Origin: Verrucomicrobiales bacterium
GTDB taxonomy: Bacteria > Verrucomicrobiota > Verrucomicrobiia > Limisphaerales > UBA11320
Length of the DNA: 5,539 nt
NCBI GenBank assembly: GCA_003452185.1
Contig: DMJJ01000357.1
Coordinates: forward strand, 1 to 5,539
Reading direction: 5' to 3'
This document shows, one piece after another, positions 1-5,539 of this stretch (position 1 is the first letter of the stretch; every line of letters begins with the position of its first letter). Position numbers and translations under genes: made by a program. The notes under the pieces were generated by a model, which worked only from the letters and a program-made list of their open reading frames with translations, was not told the origin of the DNA and ran no database searches.

Positions 1-1437
1 CGGGTCTTCCTCGACACCATCGGACGGCTCCCCACCCCCGGGGAAGCCCGGGAGTTCATCGCGGATCCCTCCCCGGAAAAGTACCCACGCCTGGTCGACC
101 GGCTCCTGGGCCGCCCGGAATATGTCGATTACTGGGCCTACAAGTGGTCCGACCTGCTCCTGGTCACCGGCGCGAAGCTCCGGCCCGAGCCGCTCAAGGC
201 GTACTACGGCTGGATCCGGGCCCGCGTGGCCACCAACGCCCCGTGGGACCTCCTGGTCCGGGAGCTCATCACGGCTCGCGGTTCCTCCACGGAGGAGGGG
301 GCATCGAATTTTTTTGCCGTGCATCAGGATCCCGAGGCGATGGCCGAAAACGTCAGCCAGGCGTTTCTCGGCCTCTCGATCAACTGCGCCCGGTGCCACA
401 ACCATCCGCTTGAGAAGTGGACCAACGACCAGTACTACCAGTTCGCGAATCTCTTCGCCCGGGTCCGGGCAAAGGGATGGGGTGGGGACGCCCGCAGCGG
501 CGACGGGCAGCGCACCCTGTACGTTGAACCGAGGGGGGACCTGATCCAGCCACGGACCGGCAGGCCGCAGCCCCCCGCGCCGCTGGACGCCCCTCCGCTT
601 CCCCCCGATGACCCGGGGGACCGTCGCGAGGCCCTGGCGGCGTGGCTCACCAGCCCGTCCAATCCCTACTTCACCCGCGCGATCGTCAACCGGGTGTGGG
701 CCCACTTCCTCGGGATCGGGCTCGTGGAGCCGGTCGATGACCTCCGGGTCTCGAACCCCGCGAGCAACGAGCCGCTCCTGGCCGGGCTCGCGGCCCACCT
801 CGTCGGGAATCACTACGACCTGAAGTCGTTGATGCGGCTGATCCTGAACTCCGAGACCTACCGTCGCTCGGGGGACCCCCTTCCGGGGAACCGGGAGGAC
901 CATCGCCAGTACTCGCATCATTACCCGCGAAGGCTCCCGGCGGAGGTCCTGAGCGACGCGATCGCCGACGTCACGGGGGTGCCTGACAGTTTCAAGGAGC
1001 TCGCCCTGAACGATGGATCCTCCGAGGCCACCGCGGCCTACAAGGAGGGCACCCGGGCCCTGGAGCTCGCCGACGCCTCGGTGAAGTCCTACTTTTTGAA
1101 AACCTTCGGCCGCAACCAGCGGGAGATCACCTGCGAGTGCGAGCGATCGAACCAGCCGAGCCTTGTCCAGGTGCTGCACCTCTCCAACGGGCCGACGATC
1201 AATGAGAAGCTCGCCTCCAAGGAGGGCCGCCTCTCCCGCCTCCTCGCCGCCAACCCGCCCTTCCCGGACCTGATGCGCGAGGCCTGGCTGCTCTGCCTGA
1301 GCCGGGAGCCGACCGTGGAGGAGCAGACGCGCCTCGAGTCTCTCATGGGCGGCGTCCCCGCCGGGGACCGGCGCCAGGCTGCGGAGGACCTGCTCTGGTC
1401 GCTGCTCACGAGCCGGGAGTTTCTCTTTCAACACTGA
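1..1437 (+). CDS. PSCyt2/PSD1 protein (DUF1549-DUF1553), 5'-truncated
   Basis: The frame is open from base 1 with no stop for 478 codons, and the first codons already read as DUF1549 (RVFLDTIGRLPTPGEAREFI), so the true start lies upstream of the window. The GTG at 226 is internal and would cut the domain. DUF1549 (PSCyt2) covers about codons 1-155 and includes the CxxCH heme-attachment motif CARCH at codons 129-133, followed by the family-typical HNHPLEKWTNDQYYQFANLF. A Pro/Gly-rich linker (about codons 160-205) leads to DUF1553 (PSD1), about codons 206-478, with NRVWAHFLGIGLVEPVDDLR, a CECERSNQPSL stretch (Cys378, Cys380) and the usual C-terminal ending SREFLFQH. Full-length relatives often run 700-1000 residues and many carry an extra N-terminal cytochrome domain, which cannot be seen here. 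The CxxCH motif implies heme attachment outside the cytoplasm. Biochemical function is unknown for the family. The stop overlaps the start of the next gene, which indicates an operon. Family assignment is confident; role is not. Confidence 0.93.
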   Translation, partial: RVFLDTIGRLPTPGEAREFIADPSPEKYPRLVDRLLGRPEYVDYWAYKWSDLLLVTGAKLRPEPLKAYYGWIRARVATNAPWDLLVRELITARGSSTEEGASNFFAVHQDPEAMAENVSQAFLGLSINCARCHNHPLEKWTNDQYYQFANLFARVRAKGWGGDARSGDGQRTLYVEPRGDLIQPRTGRPQPPAPLDAPPLPPDDPGDRREALAAWLTSPSNPYFTRAIVNRVWAHFLGIGLVEPVDDLRVSNPASNEPLLAGLAAHLVGNHYDLKSLMRLILNSETYRRSGDPLPGNREDHRQYSHHYPRRLPAEVLSDAIADVTGVPDSFKELALNDGSSEATAAYKEGTRALELADASVKSYFLKTFGRNQREITCECERSNQPSLVQVLHLSNGPTINEKLASKEGRLSRLLAANPPFPDLMREAWLLCLSREPTVEEQTRLESLMGGVPAGDRRQAAEDLLWSLLTSREFLFQH

Positions 1438-1439
1438 TG
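1415..1439 (+). promoter_or_regulatory. Stop/start overlap (TGATG) coupling genes 1 and 2
   Basis: The TGA stop of the PSCyt2/PSD1 gene (1435-1437) shares its final A with the ATG of the cytochrome-WD40 gene (1437-1439). The only purine-rich candidate ribosome site is GGGAG at 1415-1419, about 17 bases before the ATG, which is too far for a normal Shine-Dalgarno. Translation of the second gene therefore probably depends on ribosomes finishing the first (translational coupling), or on leaderless/SD-independent initiation. The overlap is seen directly; coupling is inferred. Confidence 0.6.
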
Positions 1440-4286
1440 ATCCTCCCCTTCCCCACCCTCCGGCGCAGCCCGCTGACCACCTCCCTGGTTCTTGCCGCGG
1501 GGCTCCTCCCGCTGCAGGGGGCCGAACTCTCCTATGAGCGCGATGTGGCCCCCATCCTCCGCAGCCACTGCGCCGGGTGCCACAACGACGTCGATCTCTC
1601 GGGCGGCCTTTCCGTGGAGCGCTACGCCACCCTGCGCACGGGGGGCAAGGAGGAGGGGGATCCCCTCATCCCGGGCAACCCCGACGCCTCATTCCTCCTT
1701 CGGTCCCTCGAGGGGAGGACCTCCCCGAAAATGCCCCCCAAGGAGGAGCCCCTCGTGCCGGCAGGGGAGATCGCGCTCCTTCGACAATGGATCGCCGGGG
1801 GAGCCAAGGGGCCGGCGGCGGACGGGTCGATCCTCGAGACCCTCGTCGTCCCCGAGGGCGGGGAGCGGAGCCGGCAACCCACCCCCGTGACAGCCCTGGC
1901 CCCCAGCCCCGACCACCGGAGGCTTGCGGTCGGCCGCTACGGCGTTGTGGAGTTGCGGTCGTCCGATGGACGACGCGTGCTCCGGACCATGGCGGGGCTT
2001 CCGGGCAAGGTGAACGGGGTGCGGTTCTCTCCGGACGGGCGCCTGCTGGCGATCGCCACCGGGATCGCCGGACTCCAGGGGGTCGCTCATCTCCACGATG
2101 TCGGCACAGGCAGGCTGATCCGGACCTTCGGGGGACATCGGGACCTGGTGCAGGCGGCGGAGTTCTCGCCCGACGGCCGGCTGCTGGCCACGGCCGGCTA
2201 CGACCGCAAGATCCGGATTTGGACCCTCGCCTCGGGTCATCTGGAACGCGAGATCGCGGTCCATAACGGCGCGGTGTTCGACCTCGCCTTTTCCCCCGAT
2301 GGGCGCGTTCTGGCATCGGCCAGCGCCGACCAGACGGTCAAGCTCTGGCGGGTGTCCGACGGGGAGCGCCTCGACACCCTGAACCAGCCACAGGGGGAGG
2401 TTTACAAGGTGGCCTTCTCGCCGGATGGCGGGCACATTGTGGCGGCGGGGGCCGATCGGCGGCTTCACCTCTGGAAGTTCACCTCCCACGAACAGCCCGG
2501 GCCGAACCCGGTAATCGAGTCCCGCTTCGCCCACGAGGCTGCGATCCAGGCCTTCTCCTTCTCCCCCGGCGGCCGCGAGCTCATCACCTCCGGGGCGGAT
2601 CGATCGGTCAAGCTCTGGAGCTTCCCCGGACTGGTGGAACTCCATGCCTTTGCGCCGCAGCCGGACATCGTCGTCTCGTTCTCCCCGCCTGCAAAGGCCG
2701 GGGGGGAGTTCCTCTCCGGCAGCATGAATGGGACGATCACCCCGCTCCCGGTCCCCCGGTTGGCCGGGGCGGCGCGGGGAGGCCCGGAGCCGGCCGCCCC
2801 ACGCCGAGGAAGCCCCGCGCCAGAGGGGACCTCGGACGCATCGACCCACCTCCCGCTGGTCACCGAGGTGGAGCCGAACGACCAGCCGTCGATGGCGCAG
2901 CCCGTGCGCCTCCCGGTCGAGATCCAGGGCCGGATCCAACACGGCGGGGATCGCGATCTTTTCCGGTTCCACGCCACCCGGGGGGAGGAGCTCGCCCTGG
3001 CGGTCAACGCGGCGCGATCGGGATCAAAACTCGATTCGCGCATCGAGGTGCTTCACGCAGACGGCACGCCCGTGGAACAGGTCGTCCTCCAGGCCGTGAG
3101 GGACTCGTGGTTCACCTTCCGGGGAAAGGACTCGGAAACCTCGGATGACTTCCGGCTGCAGAACTGGACGGAGATGCAGCTCGACCAATATCTGTACGCC
3201 GAGGGGGAGGTGGTCCGGCTCTGGCTCTACCCGAGGGGCCCCGACTCCGGGTTCAAGGTGTACCCGGGAACCGGAAAGCGGCAGACCTGGTTCTCCACCA
3301 CCGCCGTGACCCACGCGCTCAATGCCCCGGCCTACATCGTGGTGCCAGGGCCTGCGGGAAGTCATCCCGTGCCCAACGGACTGCCGTTCTTCCGGCTCAA
3401 CTACGAGAACGACGACGACCCGGCACGCCGCTGGGGAACCGATTCGCTCCTGCTCTTCACCCCGCCTGCCGACGGGGACTACCTCGCGCGCCTGACCGAT
3501 GTCCGCGGGTTCGGCGGGGAGACAAACTTTGCCTACACCCTCGCAATCCGGGGAAGGCGGCCCGATTTCACGGTCGCCATCGAGGGCCTCAACCCGAAGG
3601 TAAGCCCGGGGAGCGGGCGGGAGATCCGGTTCACCGCAACACGCACCGAGGGGTTCGACGGCCCGATCCGAATTGAGGTCGAGGGACTCCCCGACGGGTT
3701 CACGTCGAGTCTCCCGCTCGAGATCGAGGCCGGCCAGGAGAGCGCCATCGCCACCCTGCATGCCGCGCCCGGCACCCGCGACCCGGATGCCCAGGCGGAC
3801 GCCCGTGTGCGCATCACCGCGACGGCCCGGGTCGGGGGACGCGATTTCCACAAGGACCTGGGATCGCTCGGCGACCTGCAGCTCGGGGCGGCCGCCAAGG
3901 TCACCCTGGCCGTCCTCCCAGGGAGCGCAGCCGCGTCCGGTGCCCCCTCCGCTGGCATGCCGACCGAGTTTCTGATCCACCCGGGTGAGACCATCACGGC
4001 GAAGGTGCGGGCGGTGAGGGCCGATTTCACAGGCCGCATTGAGCTCGGGGGTGAGGACTCGGGTCGGAACCTGCCGCACGGCGTGTACGTGGACAACATC
4101 GGGCTGAACGGCCTGCTGATCGTCGAGGGACAGACGGAGCGTGAATTCTTTATCACCGCGGCTCCCAAGGTCAGGCCGGGGGTTCGCCGATTCCACCTCC
4201 GCACGACGGCGGACGGGGGGCAAGCGTCCGAACCCGTCACCCTCCGGGTGGTGGCAGCCGAGGGGAAGGTCGCGGGAGCGAAGTGA
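1437..4286 (+). CDS. Exported c-type cytochrome / WD40 propeller / PPC-domain protein
   Basis: 949 residues. Residues 1-29 look like a Sec signal peptide: an RR-containing n-region, a hydrophobic stretch LVLAAGLLPL, and likely cleavage after QGA. Residues 30-125 form a single-heme planctomycete-type cytochrome domain (PSCyt1), with CAGCH at 45-49 and Met99 in SPKMPP as the likely distal ligand; there are no other cysteines. Residues 148-441 carry seven WD-type repeats with SPDG-like turns centred near 159, 200, 246, 288, 330, 378 and 418; the first and last are degenerate. A Pro/Gly/Ala-rich linker (about 442-472) precedes a PPC-like domain starting TEVEPNDQPS (about 475-550). Residues 555-705 form a module rich in aromatic residues, ending DYLARLTDVRGFGGETNFAY, and 710-945 appear to be beta-sandwich or Ig-like domains. 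The protein is probably periplasmic or surface-located, working with the upstream heme protein; electron transfer, scaffolding or glycan binding are all only possible. The start is fixed by the signal peptide, although no well-spaced Shine-Dalgarno is visible. Confidence 0.93.
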   Translation: MILPFPTLRRSPLTTSLVLAAGLLPLQGAELSYERDVAPILRSHCAGCHNDVDLSGGLSVERYATLRTGGKEEGDPLIPGNPDASFLLRSLEGRTSPKMPPKEEPLVPAGEIALLRQWIAGGAKGPAADGSILETLVVPEGGERSRQPTPVTALAPSPDHRRLAVGRYGVVELRSSDGRRVLRTMAGLPGKVNGVRFSPDGRLLAIATGIAGLQGVAHLHDVGTGRLIRTFGGHRDLVQAAEFSPDGRLLATAGYDRKIRIWTLASGHLEREIAVHNGAVFDLAFSPDGRVLASASADQTVKLWRVSDGERLDTLNQPQGEVYKVAFSPDGGHIVAAGADRRLHLWKFTSHEQPGPNPVIESRFAHEAAIQAFSFSPGGRELITSGADRSVKLWSFPGLVELHAFAPQPDIVVSFSPPAKAGGEFLSGSMNGTITPLPVPRLAGAARGGPEPAAPRRGSPAPEGTSDASTHLPLVTEVEPNDQPSMAQPVRLPVEIQGRIQHGGDRDLFRFHATRGEELALAVNAARSGSKLDSRIEVLHADGTPVEQVVLQAVRDSWFTFRGKDSETSDDFRLQNWTEMQLDQYLYAEGEVVRLWLYPRGPDSGFKVYPGTGKRQTWFSTTAVTHALNAPAYIVVPGPAGSHPVPNGLPFFRLNYENDDDPARRWGTDSLLLFTPPADGDYLARLTDVRGFGGETNFAYTLAIRGRRPDFTVAIEGLNPKVSPGSGREIRFTATRTEGFDGPIRIEVEGLPDGFTSSLPLEIEAGQESAIATLHAAPGTRDPDAQADARVRITATARVGGRDFHKDLGSLGDLQLGAAAKVTLAVLPGSAAASGAPSAGMPTEFLIHPGETITAKVRAVRADFTGRIELGGEDSGRNLPHGVYVDNIGLNGLLIVEGQTEREFFITAAPKVRPGVRRFHLRTTADGGQASEPVTLRVVAAEGKVAGAK
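1869..2760 (+). repeat. Seven tandem WD40-type coding repeats
   Basis: Within the cytochrome-WD40 gene a unit of about 40-48 codons recurs seven times. Each begins with a hydrophobic strand and an SPDG-like turn. The clear forms are FSPDGRLL, FSPDGRLL, FSPDGRVL, FSPDGGHI and FSPGGREL; the first (PSPDHRRL) and last (FSPPAKAG) are weaker. Blades 3-6 end in the typical hydrophobic-Trp strand (IRIW, VKLW, LHLW, VKLW). Seven units match a closed seven-bladed beta-propeller, normally a protein-interaction platform. The DNA copies have diverged, so this is an old protein repeat and not a recent duplication. Confidence 0.88.
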
Positions 4287-4310
4287 CCCGGTTTCGGGTA
4301 AATACCTGCT
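4287..4310 (+). other. 24-bp intercistronic gap before the glycoside hydrolase gene
   Basis: This is the only non-coding DNA between genes. It has no good Shine-Dalgarno and no T-tract. A 5-bp hairpin can form (ACCCG 4286-4290 with CGGGT 4295-4299, loop GTTT), which is too short and lacks the U-run of an intrinsic terminator. The short gap supports co-transcription with the upstream gene; a promoter could only lie inside the upstream coding sequence, and I see no convincing one. Confidence 0.55.
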
Positions 4311-5438
4311 ATGAGGAGTCGATCTGCCAGAGCTTGGAACGTGGTTCACGGGGTTGCCCTCGCCTGGGTGATCGCGGTGGGAGCCGCCCGGGGAGCGGCC
4401 CCGGCCGGTGGCCTCCAGGTCAACGGGGAGGGGGAACTGCGGCTGGCGGGCGTCCCGTTCCGGGGGATCGGGGTCAACTACTACGACGCCTTTGCCCGGA
4501 CGCTCTCAACTCCCCCGAACACGGGGTATGAGGCGGGGTTTCGGGGGCTGGCCGAGCGGCGGATTCCCTTCGCGCGGTTTTCCGCCGGGGGATACTGGCC
4601 GGCCGACTGGGGACTGTACCAGACCAATCGCGGGGAACATTTCGCCCGGCTCGATCAGGTCGTCCGATCGGCGGAGCGGCATGGCATCGGGCTCATCCCC
4701 TCCCTGTTCTGGATGTCCAGTACCGTGCCTGACCTTGTGCACGAGCCGGTGAGCGCCTGGGGCGTGACGAACAGCCGAACCCACGCCTTTCTCCGCCAGT
4801 ACACCCGCGAGGTGGTGACGCGTTACCGGGGATCGCCAGCGGTCTGGGGGTGGGAGTTTGGGAATGAGTACAACCTTCCGGCGGATCTCCCCAATGCCGC
4901 GGACCATCGTCCCCCGGTGGTTCCCTCGCTCGGGACTCCGGCCGCCCGGTCTTCGGCGGATGATCTGACACACGCGATGGTCAGGACGGCACTCCGCGCG
5001 TTTGCAGAGGAGGTTCGCCGTCACGACCCCACCCGGATGATCGTCAGTGGAAACGCCTTTCCACGAGTCTCCGCCTGGCATCAGGCGCACGAGGGGAGCT
5101 GGAAACGCGACACCCCGGAACAATTCGCCGAGGCCCTCGCAGCGGACAACCCCTCCCCCATTGATACCCTCTCCGTGCGGGGCTACGACGCGGTGGCCGA
5201 CCTCGGGCGGATTCCGCAAGCGATGGAGGTGGCGCACCGGGAGAAGAAGCCGCTGTTTGTCGGGGAGTTTGGCGTGCCGGACAACGGGGCGCAGGCCGCG
5301 TCGCGGGAGGGGATGGCCGTGATGCTCCGTTGCCTGGAGACCAACCAGGTGCCGATTGCGGCGCTCTGGGTATATGACTTTGATGGGCAGTCGCGGGACT
5401 GGAACGTGACCCCGACGAACACCCGGGGATGGCCGTGA
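4311..5438 (+). CDS. Exported GH5-like (cellulase-family) glycoside hydrolase, C-terminus disrupted by repeat
   Basis: 375 residues as read. An Arg-rich n-region and the hydrophobic run VALAWVIAVGAA give a Sec signal peptide, probably cleaved near residue 30. The rest is a clan GH-A-like TIM barrel: RGIGVNYYDAF (about 51-61), Arg89 in PFARFSAGGYW, HGIGLIPSLFW on an inner strand (124-134), WEFGNEYN (181-188) with Glu186 as the expected acid/base, LFVGEFG (315-321) with Glu319 as the expected nucleophile, and Trp353 in ALWVYDFDG at the substrate-binding last strand. The retaining mechanism on a beta-linked glycan follows from the family; the actual substrate cannot be told. The usual HxY motif appears as RGY (290-292). 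Only residues to Thr371 are encoded before the 116-bp repeat begins its second copy; the last residues and the stop at 5436-5438 come from the junction or copy 2. The native protein therefore probably continues for an unknown, likely short, C-terminal stretch not present here. Confidence 0.87.
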   Translation: MRSRSARAWNVVHGVALAWVIAVGAARGAAPAGGLQVNGEGELRLAGVPFRGIGVNYYDAFARTLSTPPNTGYEAGFRGLAERRIPFARFSAGGYWPADWGLYQTNRGEHFARLDQVVRSAERHGIGLIPSLFWMSSTVPDLVHEPVSAWGVTNSRTHAFLRQYTREVVTRYRGSPAVWGWEFGNEYNLPADLPNAADHRPPVVPSLGTPAARSSADDLTHAMVRTALRAFAEEVRRHDPTRMIVSGNAFPRVSAWHQAHEGSWKRDTPEQFAEALAADNPSPIDTLSVRGYDAVADLGRIPQAMEVAHREKKPLFVGEFGVPDNGAQAASREGMAVMLRCLETNQVPIAALWVYDFDGQSRDWNVTPTNTRGWP

Positions 5439-5539
5439 TGCTCCGTTGCCTGGAGACCAACCAGGTGCCGATTGCGGCGCTCTGGGTATATGACTTTGAT
5501 GGGCAGTCGCGGGACTGGAACGTGACCCCGACGAACACC
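5309..5539 (+). repeat. Perfect tandem direct repeat, period 116 bp, at window end
   Basis: Bases 5309-5423 are identical to 5425-5539 (115 of 115), with one base (C5424) completing the first unit. The bases just before the copies differ (A5308 versus C5424), which fixes the left boundary. Each copy encodes the same 38 residues (Gly334-Thr371 of the hydrolase), but in different frames because 116 is not divisible by 3. Copy 2 reaches the last base of the window and contains nothing new. There are no inverted ends or transposase, so this is not an insertion sequence. A contig-end assembly error is most likely; a true tandem duplication cannot be excluded without sequence beyond the edge. Confidence 0.97.

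Noticed and set aside
226..228. GTG at 226 as start of the PSCyt2/PSD1 gene
   Set aside because: The frame is open and homologous to DUF1549 from base 1; starting at 226 would remove the first half of the domain and leave an exported heme protein without a signal peptide.
309..315. T7 homopolymer as a possible frameshift or slippage site
   Set aside because: The reading frame stays intact across it (Asn-Phe-Phe) with normal DUF1549 sequence on both sides, so there is no sign of an indel.
1689..2972. Long antisense open frame of 427 codons opposite the cytochrome-WD40 gene
   Set aside because: The plus strand here encodes clear cytochrome and WD40 motifs; long antisense frames are expected in GC-rich genes, and the translation shows no recognisable domain, signal peptide or ribosome site.
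4286..4299. Hairpin ACCCG-GTTT-CGGGT as a terminator between genes 2 and 3
   Set aside because: The stem is only 5 bp, no U-tract follows, and it sits in a 24-bp gap between apparently co-transcribed genes.
3024..4349. Antisense open frame of 441 codons opposite the C-terminal half of gene 2
   Set aside because: Same reason: it shadows a well-supported plus-strand gene, has low-complexity Arg/Gly/Pro-rich composition and would start inside the hydrolase gene.
5044..5538. Antisense frame at the right end with an internally repeated N-terminal peptide
   Set aside because: The peptide repetition is just the 116-bp tandem repeat read on the other strand; the frame overlaps the hydrolase and has no domain features.
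1..5539. Circular element with matching ends
   Set aside because: The first bases of the window do not match the terminal repeat; the repetition is only local to the right end, so it does not indicate a plasmid or circular contig.

Overview
The window is one strand-uniform, GC-rich stretch with three consecutive plus-strand genes and almost no intergenic DNA. The gene content points to the Planctomycetota-Verrucomicrobiota side of the PVC group. A DUF1549/DUF1553 protein (PSCyt2/PSD1) sits next to a secreted single-heme cytochrome fused to a WD40 propeller and a PPC-type domain, and both families are heavily expanded in those phyla. I cannot decide between the two phyla from the sequence alone.

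Layout: (1) bases 1-1437 hold the 3' part of a PSCyt2/PSD1 gene. It is open from the first base, so its start and any N-terminal cytochrome domain lie outside the window. (2) Bases 1437-4286 encode a 949-residue exported protein: signal peptide, CxxCH cytochrome domain with a candidate Met ligand, seven WD-type repeats, a Pro/Gly/Ala-rich linker, a PPC-like domain, a long conserved-looking module and beta-rich C-terminal domains. Its ATG shares one base with the stop of gene 1. (3) After 24 bases comes an exported TIM-barrel glycoside hydrolase resembling GH5/cellulase-family proteins, with a clear NE acid/base motif and a GEF nucleophile motif. (4) The last 231 bases are a perfect tandem direct repeat, period 116, lying inside gene 3. 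Because 116 is not a multiple of 3, the second copy throws gene 3 out of frame and creates an early stop at 5436-5438. Copy 2 runs to the window edge and adds no new sequence, so an assembly or contig-end artefact is the leading explanation.

The tight spacing suggests one transcription unit. All the products seem to work outside the cytoplasm: genes 2 and 3 carry signal peptides, and gene 1 carries a heme-attachment motif. A reasonable but unproven reading is a surface or periplasmic polysaccharide-related locus, where gene 3 cleaves a glycan and genes 1 and 2 form a heme-containing, possibly redox or scaffold, assembly. The biochemical role of PSCyt/PSD proteins is not established. I found no RNA genes, CRISPR arrays, mobile elements, convincing promoters or terminators.
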